Assembly: GCF_017353255.1 (NCBI RefSeq)
Contig: NZ_JAFMYU010000010.1
Coordinates: 62,001-126,000, forward strand
DNA: 64,000 nt
DNA from: Fibrella aquatilis
GTDB lineage: Bacteria; Bacteroidota; Bacteroidia; Cytophagales; Spirosomataceae
Reading direction: 5' to 3'
Positions 41,707-50,338 of this stretch are shown here, one piece after another (position 1 is the first letter of the stretch; the number at the start of each line of letters is the position of its first letter). Under the pieces are notes generated by a model. That model had not been told where the DNA came from. It saw nothing but the letters and a program-made list of their open reading frames with translations, and ran no database searches. The position numbers were made by a program, and so were the translations under genes.

Positions 41707-44492
41707 TTGAAAAGATTACGGTCTTCACGTATACTACGCTGCCATTCGACAGGGTCGCCAAAATTGGAAACGTCGGCACCACGGGCAATAATGGCAAACG
41801 GGTCGTTGGTGGTTGCTTCTTCCACGCGCTTTGTGTCGACGGCAAACACGGTAGCCAGATCGGCAAACGAGCGGAGGTCTTTTTGGTACTTCTCCCAACC
41901 TTCCTGCCGGACGTAAACTGGTGTGTAGTGAAACTGCACCTGACTAGCGTTCACGTCGTTACACCATAGCATCAACCGCCGGATTTTGCGCAGGTCATCC
42001 AGGTCTTCGCGGCCTTTGGTTTCAAGCACGTAAATGTTTTTATCGTCCTGTTTGATGAAAAAATCGGGGAAGTAATCGCGGATGGTACCGCTAGCAGCCT
42101 GGTACTCCATTTTAAAATTTATACCGCCTTCACCCATCGTATTTTTGGCGAATGAGATAATGTCGGGACATCGATTTTCCAGAAACGCGGCCATTTCGAG
42201 CTCAAACGCATTGTCGCCTATGATTTTATTGAAAATCGACTTCTTAGGGATCAGAAATGCCTGATTCTCCGCGATTTTCGGCTTCACATTTTTGAGAGAA
42301 ATGTACGACTTCACTTCCGCTGTTCCCCGGTCGTTAACGGTAAGATCATCAATCGCCTTTTTGAACGTTGTATAAAGAATCTGCTTTGGCGGAGCTTCCG
42401 ACAAGTTGCGCATTGTTTGCGGGTCAGTGAGGTCAACGGACCGGTTAAAGAGCCGGTCGCGCACAAAGGCCTCTACTTTGGGATACAGAATGCTAAAGCC
42501 ACTCACCAATCGGCTTTCTTTCAGGATGGACTGCGTAAAGAAGCCGATTACGTTACGGTAGTCGGGCAGAGCATCGGTAAACAGCGTTTTGTGGGAAAAT
42601 TCTCCGTCGATGTCTTTAAAAACAATCTCTTTCAGTTCGTCTTTAGAGAAAGTACGCATTGGCACCCTGTCATTCTTAAACTGATTGATATCGAGTTGCT
42701 CTAAGTGCTTGTATTCCCGGTATATACGGGGCGACAACTGGGGTAGCGGAATATCTAATTTGTCTAAGTCTTTGGCCGTATTGTCGCGGTCTACTTCCAC
42801 AATAACCGGGCTTTTCGATTTGGTCCCCTTGCCCATCGGGCTGTACTGAAATTCGACACCCTGCGTTTTCAACTCTTCCACGAAGGAGAGAAATTTGGGC
42901 GTTCCGACCACCACTAATTTTTCGGGTACGTCCAAACCAAACATTTTCCGCAGGCCCCGGCCAATGGTTTGTTCGGGCAGAATTTTGGAGTCGGCGTTAT
43001 AAGGCCGCAAGCCAACAATAGTGGTGATGTTTTTGACATCCCAGCCTTCGCGTAGCATCAGCACCGACACCACGGCCCGATACGGCGACTGATCCTTGTC
43101 GATATCGTCGGCGGCTTTGCGCAGGACGTCCAACTCATCTTTGTCTTTTTTAGAGGTGGCCGTTTCTTTGATTTCCCCGTTCGGGTTGGTGTGAATAACC
43201 AGCACCTTGTCTGTCAAGTCGGCGTAGGTACGTTCCAGGTACGCCGCCGCCTGATCGGCTTCTTTGGTGTTGTTGGTCATCACAAACAGGATCGGCGTTT
43301 TCACCGACTGCAATTCGTCGAACTGCTGTTTCCATTCCAGATAGCCGAGGTGAATAAAATCCTGGTAGCGTTCCACAAAATCACTGGAATCTTTCTCCTG
43401 TAGTTTCTGGCGGGAGGCTTCATCGGGCAGCACCGGCGATTTAACTACGTTCTGCCGGATGGCTTCCACCAGCGGATAATCGCAAATGGTTTGGACAAAG
43501 ATGGCCCCGTTGTTGTGCTTGGGCGTGGCCGAATAGTCGGCTTGCAAGCCAATGCCGTAGCCCCGTTTGAGTTTCAGTTTGTTGCTGATATCCTCAATAC
43601 TTTTGAACCATTGGAGCGATGAATCGTGAATGTGGTGGGCCTCATCATTCAGCACCACAAGGTCATTTATCTTGCTGCTGCGCAAGATTTTGCCGAGGTC
43701 CAATCCCTTGGACGTATCAGCATCGGGCCGGGGTTTGGTACCCAGAAATTCATCTGCGAGCGATAGTTTCGGCGTTTCCTGCCAGTAGACGCGGTGAATG
43801 TTGGTGAGGAAAATATTGCCGCTGTCGGTAATGGGTTTTAGCTCGTCCTGAATATGTAGTGTCGGTTGGAAATCGCTCGTCCAGTCGTGGTCAGCGTAGC
43901 CATCATCGGGGATAAATGGCTCATCGCGAAACATGGTCAGGCCATCGAAATCCTTGCGAAGCCGGTTGAGAACGATGATGTTGGGTGTAATCACCAGCGT
44001 ATTTTGCGAGAGCGTACTGCCAGGTTCGTACAGTTTGTGGAAGTAAGCCCAGACGAGTGTCAGACCCATCACCTTCGTTTTTCCGGCTCCAGTCGCCATT
44101 TTCACCACGTAACGCGTCCATGACTCATCGAACATACCCGTGCTGACCCGCCCCGAACTGTCGAACCGCAGCAGTTCGTACTTGTCCCGTGCGTTGGCTA
44201 CTTCATACAGATAAATGATGGACTCAATGGCTTCGCGTTGCGAAAAGAAAAACTGAAATGGTCCGGCACTCGTCTTATGTTCCTGCCCAAACCAGAACCG
44301 GAGAAGATGTTGAGACGTTTGCGACGCGCCGACATAGCCTTGCTCACGCCACTGCATCACGGCTAAACGAACCTTGTGCACTAACGGGGGCAGTAACTTT
44401 TCGTAGGCATTCTGGAATGCATCCAACTGACCTTGGGTAGGTGCCCAACGTTCATCAGGTGAAAGAATTTTGAAGGGATTAGCAATATGCAT
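41703..44492 (-). CDS. res: Type III restriction endonuclease subunit (Res)
   Basis: A 929-residue superfamily II translocase with a C-terminal nuclease. Walker A MATGAGKT has K138 and T139. The DEAH box is in VVLNDEAHHIHDS (about 283-290), and the late helicase motif is GLRPYNADSKILPEQTIGRG. The PD-(D/E)XK nuclease at about 805-826 has DYFPDFFIKQDD and YVLETKGRED. The length is typical of Res. It is the first gene of the res-PIN-mod-PLD/helicase operon. Cutting in type III systems needs Mod, ATP and two inverted sites. Confidence 0.93.
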   Translation of the reverse strand: MHIANPFKILSPDERWAPTQGQLDAFQNAYEKLLPPLVHKVRLAVMQWREQGYVGASQTSQHLLRFWFGQEHKTSAGPFQFFFSQREAIESIIYLYEVANARDKYELLRFDSSGRVSTGMFDESWTRYVVKMATGAGKTKVMGLTLVWAYFHKLYEPGSTLSQNTLVITPNIIVLNRLRKDFDGLTMFRDEPFIPDDGYADHDWTSDFQPTLHIQDELKPITDSGNIFLTNIHRVYWQETPKLSLADEFLGTKPRPDADTSKGLDLGKILRSSKINDLVVLNDEAHHIHDSSLQWFKSIEDISNKLKLKRGYGIGLQADYSATPKHNNGAIFVQTICDYPLVEAIRQNVVKSPVLPDEASRQKLQEKDSSDFVERYQDFIHLGYLEWKQQFDELQSVKTPILFVMTNNTKEADQAAAYLERTYADLTDKVLVIHTNPNGEIKETATSKKDKDELDVLRKAADDIDKDQSPYRAVVSVLMLREGWDVKNITTIVGLRPYNADSKILPEQTIGRGLRKMFGLDVPEKLVVVGTPKFLSFVEELKTQGVEFQYSPMGKGTKSKSPVIVEVDRDNTAKDLDKLDIPLPQLSPRIYREYKHLEQLDINQFKNDRVPMRTFSKDELKEIVFKDIDGEFSHKTLFTDALPDYRNVIGFFTQSILKESRLVSGFSILYPKVEAFVRDRLFNRSVDLTDPQTMRNLSEAPPKQILYTTFKKAIDDLTVNDRGTAEVKSYISLKNVKPKIAENQAFLIPKKSIFNKIIGDNAFELEMAAFLENRCPDIISFAKNTMGEGGINFKMEYQAASGTIRDYFPDFFIKQDDKNIYVLETKGREDLDDLRKIRRLMLWCNDVNASQVQFHYTPVYVRQEGWEKYQKDLRSFADLATVFAVDTKRVEEATTNDPFAIIARGADVSNFGDPVEWQRSIREDRNLFN

Positions 44493-44665
44493 AATTGGTT
44501 TACTTCATTCACAGGGTGTTAATATAGTAAATTTAAACTTGTTTTTACATTGGTTTGATGCTCAATCAATCGTCATAAAACATCGGGGTCAGATAGCACA
44601 CATCTCTTCGCGACACACATGGCGGCTTATTCAGCTGGCCAAACAAGCCAAATATTACCTGGCCG

Positions 44666-44692
44666 ATTTTGGCAGTTGACAACTGCCAAAAT
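44666..44692. repeat. Palindrome ATTTTGGCAGTT/AACTGCCAAAAT
   Basis: 12-bp perfect arms with a GAC loop. A close relative with core GCAGTT/AACTGC lies inside the yhcG coding region at 45668-45691. Confidence 0.8.
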
Positions 44693-44752
44693 TTACGCCA
44701 ATGCTAACCCTGCCGAAACCTTTGAACTTTGTACTTTGAACGTTAAACTCTT

Positions 44753-44865
44753 TTGCTCATCGCCCTGCCCATCTGCCTGCTGCTTGCCACTGGTTTCATG
44801 GAGGTGGGCGTGTGTACCGAACGGAAAGTGTCGGCCTTTATCAGGACCGGTTGGGGCCGATGGAA
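44753..44865 (+). pseudogene. Truncated, frameshifted copy of the nuoH 5' end
   Basis: These 113 bp align with the first 114 bp of nuoH (46157-46270) with about a dozen substitutions and one single-base deletion (TTTATCAGG against TTTATGCAGG). The predicted start LIALPICLLLATGF is shared, then the frame is lost and similarity stops at GGCCGATGGAA. Together with the intact gene it brackets the yhcG gene. Confidence 0.85.
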
Positions 44866-44933
44866 AGAGAAGAACGGAAATTACCTGGTTAATGAGTTAA
44901 AACTGAATGCAAACGTGATGGCCCTATCCTGTT

Positions 44934-46028
44934 TTATTCCAACAACCGTTTCAGCGTCTCAGGGTCAGGGAGCACGTTTTTGAGGTGTTCAGGAAGATCA
45001 TGACTGAGTTGGTAGGTGGCTACGCCCATTGGGTTCTGGATAGACTGAAAGGCGTATTCAACCACTTTATCACTCTTGTCTTTGCAGAGTACGATGCCCA
45101 CGGCGGGGTTCTCATCGGGCATCCGTTCCTGATCGTTCAACACGTTCAAATAGAAATTGAGTTGACCGGCGTAGGCGGGTTTAAAACTGCCTTTTTTCAA
45201 CTCAATAGCAACCAGGCAGCGGAGTTGACGATTGTAGAATAGCAGGTCGACAAAGAACTCTTGGTCATCCACCAGTAGTCGGTGCTGGTTGCCGATGAAG
45301 GCAAATCCTTTCCCCGCCTTCAGAATGAAGTCTTTCACATTCTGCACAATACCCTTTTCTACCACGCGCTCGTCGTCGGTTTCGGCGTTGATAAAGTCAA
45401 GCAGGTATTCGTCTTTGAAGGCTTGCAGCGCCGTATCCCGAATAGTATCGGGTAATGTTTTGGCAAAGTTATTAGGCAGCGTTTGATCCCGCTTCTGATA
45501 CGCTTTGGCCCGAATCTGCCAGTCGAGCATCTCAACAGTCCATTGGCTTTGACCAGCCTGGATCATGTAAAATAGACGCTCTTGCCGGGTTGAGCAACGA
45601 TTCAATAAGAGCGTGTGATGAGTAAAGCTAACACTGAAAAAGGCAGGCGGTGTCAGTTCGTCAATTAGTGCAGTTGATAACTGCACTAATTCAGGTTGAG
45701 CGTTGGAGGAAGCGAATAAACTGTTTAAGTCTGCATATTCATCCGCAAATGCCTTCATATTAAACAGATTACGTCGAGAAAATCCTCGTAGCCCTGGTAT
45801 CTGTTTTTGGAGATCGGCAGAGAGTTGGTCAATCACCTTAGCTCCCCACTTCTCGGCGGCGATTTTCTCGGATAGCCGTTTGCCCACGGTGAAGTAGAGC
45901 AGCAGTAATTCACGGTTGACCAGCCGGGCGGCGCGGTAACGACTTTGCAGAATCTGACCTGCAACGTCTGTCAGGAGCAGATTGTACTGGTCAGTGGGGT
46001 CGGGGGTAGCAGCCTCAGTAGTCGGCAT
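44934..46028 (-). CDS. YhcG-type PD-(D/E)XK nuclease (DUF1016)
   Basis: A 364-residue protein with an N-terminal DUF1016 helical domain (RAARLVNRELLLLYFTVGKR, then GAKVIDQLSADLQKQIPGLR and GFSRRNLFNMKAF) and a C-terminal nuclease. The nuclease has EFFVDLLFYNRQLRCLVAIE followed by LKKG, and the later GQLNFYLNVLND. Family members are often found beside restriction systems and mobile DNA and are thought to be Holliday-junction-type or defence nucleases. Around residues 114-122 a palindrome encodes LVQLSTALI, perhaps an inserted repeat. It is flanked on both sides by nuoH 5' sequence, so it probably arrived as an insertion. Confidence 0.9.
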   Translation of the reverse strand: MPTTEAATPDPTDQYNLLLTDVAGQILQSRYRAARLVNRELLLLYFTVGKRLSEKIAAEKWGAKVIDQLSADLQKQIPGLRGFSRRNLFNMKAFADEYADLNSLFASSNAQPELVQLSTALIDELTPPAFFSVSFTHHTLLLNRCSTRQERLFYMIQAGQSQWTVEMLDWQIRAKAYQKRDQTLPNNFAKTLPDTIRDTALQAFKDEYLLDFINAETDDERVVEKGIVQNVKDFILKAGKGFAFIGNQHRLLVDDQEFFVDLLFYNRQLRCLVAIELKKGSFKPAYAGQLNFYLNVLNDQERMPDENPAVGIVLCKDKSDKVVEYAFQSIQNPMGVATYQLSHDLPEHLKNVLPDPETLKRLLE

Positions 46029-46156
46029 AATCAGTAGATTTAAGTAGCTATTTTACCGCGAATGGTTGAGCAATATACATACGGATCAGTACGGGCCAAG
46101 CGTGTTAGCAACTCCTATAGCCCCTACCTTTGCACCGCTAATCAACACTTGCTGCT

Positions 46157-47242
46157 TTGCTCATCGCCCTGCCAATCTGCCTGCTGCTTGCCACCGGTTT
46201 TGTGGTGGTGGGCGTCTATACCGAACGCAAAGTGTCGGCGTTTATGCAGGACCGGCTTGGGCCGATGGAAGTGGGCAAATGGGGCCTGCTACAGCTTATT
46301 GCCGACCTGCTGAAACTGCTTCAGAAAGAAGACATCGTGCCCCGCGCCGCCGATAGGAAGCTGTTTCTGCTGGCCCCGGCGGTCATCTTTGCCTCCGTCT
46401 TTGCGGGCTATGCCGTGCTGCCCCTCACACCCGATTTTCAGGCATCCGGGGCCGCCGTGGGGATTTTCTACCTCATGGCCATCCTCTCGTTTGATGTGGT
46501 AGGCATCCTGATGGCGGGCTGGGCATCGAACAATAAGTACTCGCTGTTTGGGGCTATCCGGTCGGTGGCGCAGATGGTGTCGTACGAGATTCCACTGGGG
46601 CTGGCCATCCTGTGTGCGGTGTTGATGGGGCAAACGCTAAACCTTCAGGAACTGAGCTTCCAGCAGGGCATCTACTCGTCGCAGACCAATTACCTGTTTG
46701 GCCTCAAAGCCACCGGCATCGACGTAACAAGCTGGGGCGGCATCTTCACTTGGAACATATTGCGCAACCCGTTTCTGCTGTTTGTCTACGTCATTTTCTT
46801 TATCTGCACCCTCGCCGAGAGCAACCGCGCTCCGTTTGATCTGCCCGAAGGCGAATCGGAGATCGTGTCGGGTTTCCAGACCGAGTATTCGGGGATGCGG
46901 TGGGCGCTGCTGTTCTTGTCGGAATACGCCATGATGCTGCTAGTGTCGTTTCTGGGGGCCATTCTTTTTCTGGGAAGCTGGAATACGCCCCTCCCCAACA
47001 TCGGTCCCGTGCGACTGGCCGACTGGACGAGCGGCGAACCGGGCACCATCTGGGGCAACGTGACGGGGACGTTCTGGCTGTTTGGCAAAGCGTTTCTGGC
47101 CGTGCTGGTGCAGATGTGGGTACGCTGGACTTTGCCCCGCATTCGTATTGACCAGATGATGTACCTCTGCTGGAAGGTGCTCACCCCCGCGGGCCTGCTG
47201 CTGCTGCTGATCTCAGCCGTTTGGCGGCTGCTGATGGTGTAG
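46157..47242 (+). CDS. nuoH: NADH-quinone oxidoreductase subunit H
   Basis: A 361-residue membrane subunit of complex I that forms part of the quinone site. Signatures: YTERKVSAFMQDRLGPMEVG after the first helix, and CTLAESNRAPFDLPEGESEI followed by VSGFQTEYSG. About eight membrane segments. No ATG is available: an in-frame TAA lies at 46139-46141, so the TTG at 46157 is the likely start, leaving a short N-terminus just long enough for helix 1. No other nuo gene is in view; the neighbours are a nuclease gene and T6SS genes. It is either a detached functional subunit or a spare copy whose 5' end was remodelled by the insertion upstream. Confidence 0.88.
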   Translation: MLIALPICLLLATGFVVVGVYTERKVSAFMQDRLGPMEVGKWGLLQLIADLLKLLQKEDIVPRAADRKLFLLAPAVIFASVFAGYAVLPLTPDFQASGAAVGIFYLMAILSFDVVGILMAGWASNNKYSLFGAIRSVAQMVSYEIPLGLAILCAVLMGQTLNLQELSFQQGIYSSQTNYLFGLKATGIDVTSWGGIFTWNILRNPFLLFVYVIFFICTLAESNRAPFDLPEGESEIVSGFQTEYSGMRWALLFLSEYAMMLLVSFLGAILFLGSWNTPLPNIGPVRLADWTSGEPGTIWGNVTGTFWLFGKAFLAVLVQMWVRWTLPRIRIDQMMYLCWKVLTPAGLLLLLISAVWRLLMV

Positions 47243-47324
47243 TGCCCCCGGCAATTTTGACCGTTGGCTAATGGATAGCCTTTTTGACCGATGGGGTATG
47301 CATGAGATACAGCTAGCTTTACGT

Positions 47325-47332
47325 TATCTTTG
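47325..47332 (+). promoter_or_regulatory. Bacteroidota -7 box upstream of tssD-toxin gene
   Basis: TATCTTTG is a perfect TAnnTTTG match 26 bp before the ATG at 47359. A TTTTTG at 47281-47286 is too far upstream to be a normal -33 box. Confidence 0.45.
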
Positions 47333-47358
47333 GTAATAGCGACAACGAGCGAGCACGT

Positions 47359-48471
47359 ATGGCATCTTTTTCGGCGTATCTGGAAGTGGGGGGCAGCAGG
47401 TATCCGCTGACCTATTACGACCTCTTCATCCACCAGCAGACCGACGCCTTGGGCCGCCCCGCCTCGCTCACCCAGGGGGGCACCATCACTGTTGAGCTAC
47501 ATTCGCCGCCCCAGACCGACACAGTGCTCACCGACTGGATGCTCTCGCCCACGAGGCAGCACGACGGCTTTGTGCACCTCTACCGCGAAGACAGCAAAGC
47601 CAAGCTCAAGACCGTCTCTTTCTTCAACGCCTACTGCGTGGATATGGGGGTGCATTTCTCGGCCAGTGGCAGCGGTCCCATGCTCACCAGTATTGTCATC
47701 TCCCCCCAGCGGGTGGCCGTCGGGGCGGTGGTGCACGACAACAACTGGCCGGTAGAGAGCCACGGGGCAGGCATCACCCACACGCCCCCCACCCCGCCCA
47801 AGGAACCCAGCGCCCTGAGCGAGGGCCTGCACACGCTGCTCGACGTGGTGGGTATGATCCCCGTGGTAGGTGAGCTGGCAGATGGGGCCAACGCCCTGAT
47901 GTACGCCGCTGAAGGCAACTACGCCGAAGCAGGTATGGCCGCGGCGGCGATGATTCCCTTGGCGGGCAACGTGGCTGGTGCAGCTAAATTGGCTAAAAGG
48001 TTTGGTAAATTAGTAGGCAATACTAAGTTGTTGAATAGAATCACTGGTAAGGCAAAGAAAGGTATAACCTTGTTTAGAGAAGGCTTAGAAGGTGTTGAAA
48101 AAGCAAGCAAAGCACTGATAGACAAAGTAGCATCAAAACGTACGGTGGTGATTGCCAAAGAAGGAACAGATGATTTTGCGTATCTTGAATGGATGAAAGC
48201 CGAAGCTAATGTAGGCGGCGAAACAATGGAGCATATTCTTTTAAAAGAAAATCCAAGCAAAGCTGCTTTATTAGAGGAGTTTTTACACGGCACTCAGCAC
48301 AAGTTAGGTATGATTAAGGGAGATATGGATATACCATTTGCAGAATGGCATGTAAAAGATTTTATGATACGTCATAAAAAAATACTAGGTTTAATTGACG
48401 AAGATGTCGACATATTAAAAACTCTGCGCGACAGAGATTTTTCTATATTACAACAAGCCAAAAACCGATAA
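47359..48471 (+). CDS. TssD (Hcp)-toxin fusion, T6SS effector
   Basis: 370 residues in three parts. Residues 1-130 are a Bacteroidota T6SS tube protein TssD (FSAYLEVGGSRYPLTYYDLF, QQTDALGRPASLTQGGTITV, SIVISPQRVAVGAV). A Pro-rich linker (HTPPTPPKEP) leads to a hydrophobic pretoxin segment (LLDVVGMIPVVGELADGANA). The C-terminal toxin from about 215 is AT-rich, unlike the front half, and has LLEEFLHGTQHK with E307, H310 and H314 and later EWHVKDFMIRHKK. That pattern hints at a metallopeptidase-like toxin, not certain. It would travel in the tube lumen and act in a rival cell. The immunity gene follows by 3 nt. Confidence 0.85.
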   Translation: MASFSAYLEVGGSRYPLTYYDLFIHQQTDALGRPASLTQGGTITVELHSPPQTDTVLTDWMLSPTRQHDGFVHLYREDSKAKLKTVSFFNAYCVDMGVHFSASGSGPMLTSIVISPQRVAVGAVVHDNNWPVESHGAGITHTPPTPPKEPSALSEGLHTLLDVVGMIPVVGELADGANALMYAAEGNYAEAGMAAAAMIPLAGNVAGAAKLAKRFGKLVGNTKLLNRITGKAKKGITLFREGLEGVEKASKALIDKVASKRTVVIAKEGTDDFAYLEWMKAEANVGGETMEHILLKENPSKAALLEEFLHGTQHKLGMIKGDMDIPFAEWHVKDFMIRHKKILGLIDEDVDILKTLRDRDFSILQQAKNR

Positions 48472-48474
48472 ATC

Positions 48475-48759
48475 ATGGAAAAGATGACCGTTACTAACTT
48501 ATTTAATATGTCCTTTGGGAAAACTTTCTTTGTGGGCGTTATTGAGGGAAGTTCTACCTTTATCAAAAAAGGCAAGTGGAAATTGTTGGTGAATAATAAT
48601 TTAGTTGACGAAATAGAGATTGAGGGAGAACAGATACCTATTAGAAAGAATGCTCAAACCGAAGAGAGAGTATTAGCTTCCACGAAAATTTTTGACAAGT
48701 CGCTTGTTCGTATTGGTATTGACAAAATTGTTCTTGAGAAAATTCAGAATTTAGATTGA
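48475..48759 (+). CDS. Putative immunity protein for the TssD-fused toxin
   Basis: A 94-residue, AT-rich gene starting 3 nt after the toxin stop. The sequence is beta-rich with no signal peptide (FFVGVIEGSSTFIKKGKWKL, then VNNNLVDEIEIEGEQIP). Position, size and composition fit a cognate cytoplasmic immunity protein. The family is not recognised; the role is inferred from context. Confidence 0.7.
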   Translation: MEKMTVTNLFNMSFGKTFFVGVIEGSSTFIKKGKWKLLVNNNLVDEIEIEGEQIPIRKNAQTEERVLASTKIFDKSLVRIGIDKIVLEKIQNLD

Positions 48760-48773
48760 GTTAAGTAATCATT

Positions 48774-48956
48774 CACCAGCCTGGTCATCTCCCCCCAGCG
48801 GGTGGCCGTGGGGGCGGTGATGCATGATAACACCGGGCGGCGTTCCGCTGGCCGGTAGAAAGTCACGGGGCGGGCATCACCCACACGCCCCCTACCCCGC
48901 CCAAAGAGCCCAGCGCCCTGAGCGAAGGCCTGCACACGCTGCTCGATGCAGCGGGT
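48774..48956 (+). pseudogene. Detached 3' end of tssD plus linker (orphan cassette head)
   Basis: Corresponds to the last part of TssD in copy 1 (from SLVISPQRVAVGAV) and the PPTPPKEPSALSEGLHTLLD linker. The first 110 or so codons are missing. A 14-bp insertion (GGGCGGCGTTCCGC region, about 48834-48848) shifts TssD out of frame with the toxin, ending it at RRSAGR. The linker frame itself is open into the toxin ORF. It gives homology for recombination with copy 1. Confidence 0.8.
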
Positions 48957-49619
48957 GTGATTCCTGGTCTTGGTATAGTACCTGATCTGATCAATGCAGC
49001 GATCTATGCTGCCGAGGGTGATTTTTCCAATGCAGCCTTAAGTGGTTTTGCTGCTGTTCCGCTGGTGGGTGATGTAGCGAGCGTGGCTAAGCTGGGTAAA
49101 CGTGCCTTGAAAGTGCTCTCCTTCAAGCGAGTGCAACAACTCAAAAAGTTTGGGAAGTTGGACTTGATGGAAGTAGGCAACAAATGGGCGGGTAAATTGC
49201 AACGGGGCAGTACCGGCTTCTTGGGTAGTCCGCGCTTAAACCGTCGTCAGCTTCAGGCATTTAAGAAGCAGGCTAAAGCGTTGGGCGCTGAGCTGGAGGT
49301 GGTAAGAGACAAGGCAATGCTACGAATGATGGACGCTGCTAATGCTCAAGCTGGCTTTCAGGCGCACATAAACAAATTGTTTGTGCGCAAAGGAGCTACT
49401 GCTTATGAGGTCACTCATGAGCTAACTCATGCCAAACATTGCGCAGAGCTTGGCAAAGATGCTTATGGAAAATTAAATAGATTAGAAAAAGAAACTCATG
49501 TTTTCGAACAATTGATGAAGCACAAAGAAAAATTAACAAAACGTGAGATTGAACACGCTACGGATTACATAAATGATATTCGTAGCAAACTGGGCCTTGA
49601 ACAAGTTACTAAACTATAG
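48957..49619 (+). CDS. Orphan C-terminal toxin, zincin-like metallopeptidase
   Basis: 220 residues from the GTG at 48957, but the frame continues upstream through the linker, so this is the tail of a TssD-toxin without its carrier. The start (MIPGLGIVPDLINAAIYAAE) parallels the pretoxin segment of copy 1. The toxin carries a textbook zinc motif THELTHAKH, with H154, E155 and H158. Without a TssD head or evident promoter it is probably silent until joined by recombination. GC content falls toward the 3' end. Confidence 0.75.
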   Translation: MIPGLGIVPDLINAAIYAAEGDFSNAALSGFAAVPLVGDVASVAKLGKRALKVLSFKRVQQLKKFGKLDLMEVGNKWAGKLQRGSTGFLGSPRLNRRQLQAFKKQAKALGAELEVVRDKAMLRMMDAANAQAGFQAHINKLFVRKGATAYEVTHELTHAKHCAELGKDAYGKLNRLEKETHVFEQLMKHKEKLTKREIEHATDYINDIRSKLGLEQVTKL

Positions 49620-49621
49620 CC

Positions 49622-49885
49622 ATGCCACAATTAACAGAACAGGATGCCATCAAAATGGCAGCACATGCTCTTCAAACTCACGAAATGGGATTCGACCCAT
49701 TAGAAGGATTTCAAGCCAGATATGTGGAGAACAAACCACTTAGAGATGGTCAAATCGATTCTGTATGGATTGTATCATACGTCACCCCACCAAGCCTTTT
49801 CGACCAGCATGATCATTTCATGTATATCAGCGACTCTAAGGGTGAAATATTATACATAATGACACAAAGTGGCTACGTGGGGTGA
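49622..49885 (+). CDS. Putative immunity protein for the orphan metallopeptidase toxin
   Basis: 87 residues, starting 2 nt after the toxin stop. Cytoplasmic, with FQARYVENKPLRDGQIDSVW and HDHFMYISDSKGEILYIM resembling small immunity proteins with a strand-rich end. Family not identified. Position is the main evidence. Confidence 0.65.
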   Translation: MPQLTEQDAIKMAAHALQTHEMGFDPLEGFQARYVENKPLRDGQIDSVWIVSYVTPPSLFDQHDHFMYISDSKGEILYIMTQSGYVG

Positions 49886-49906
49886 TAAAATCTATTACGG
49901 CCTAGT

Positions 49907-50338
49907 TTGATATATCATGTCTTTTCGGCGTATCTGGAAGTGGGGGGCAGCAGGTATCCGCTGACCTATTACGACCTCTTCATCCACCAGCAGACTGACG
50001 CCCTGGGCCGCCCCGCCTCGCTCACCCAGGGGGGCACCATCACTGTTGAGCTACATTCGCCGCCCCAGACCGACACAGTGCTCACCGACTGGATGCTCTC
50101 GCCCACGAGGCAGCACGACGGCTTTGTGCACCTCTACCGCGAAGACACCAAAGCCAAGCTCAAGACCACCGCGGCGGCGGACCGCTCCTTCTTCAACGCC
50201 TACTGCGTGGATATGGGGGTGCATTTCTCGGCCACGGGCAGCGGCCCCCTGCTCACCAGCATTGTCATCTCCCCCCAGCGGGTGGCCGTCGGGGCGGTGG
50301 TGCATGACAACACCGGGCGGCGTTCCGCTGGCCGGTAG
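49907..50338 (+). pseudogene. Third tssD copy, broken at both ends
   Basis: Nearly identical to the TssD part of copy 1. The native ATG at 49918 is out of frame because a T is missing from the T run (ATGTCTTTTCGG); reading needs a TTG at 49907. A 15-nt in-frame insertion (TAAADRS for VS) is present. The same 14-bp insertion as in the orphan cassette ends it at RRSAGR. The linker continues to about 50378 and then homology stops; no toxin remains. Confidence 0.8.

Larger units (their letters stand above)
44493..44933. other. Gene-poor gap between res and yhcG
   Basis: A 441-bp stretch. It holds the presumptive promoter of res (AT-rich 44500-44570, minus strand), a perfect 12-bp palindrome (44666-44692), a half-hairpin string rich in CTTTGAAC units (44719-44750), and a fragment of the nuoH 5' end (44753-44865). 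No intact gene is supported. Confidence 0.6.

Noticed and set aside
44470-44679. 69-codon plus-strand ORF in the res-yhcG gap
   Set aside because: No family resemblance and it overlaps the res promoter region and a palindrome; too weak to call.
46062-46313. ATG-started ORF covering the nuoH 5' end
   Set aside because: It runs in a different frame from nuoH and encodes no recognisable sequence.
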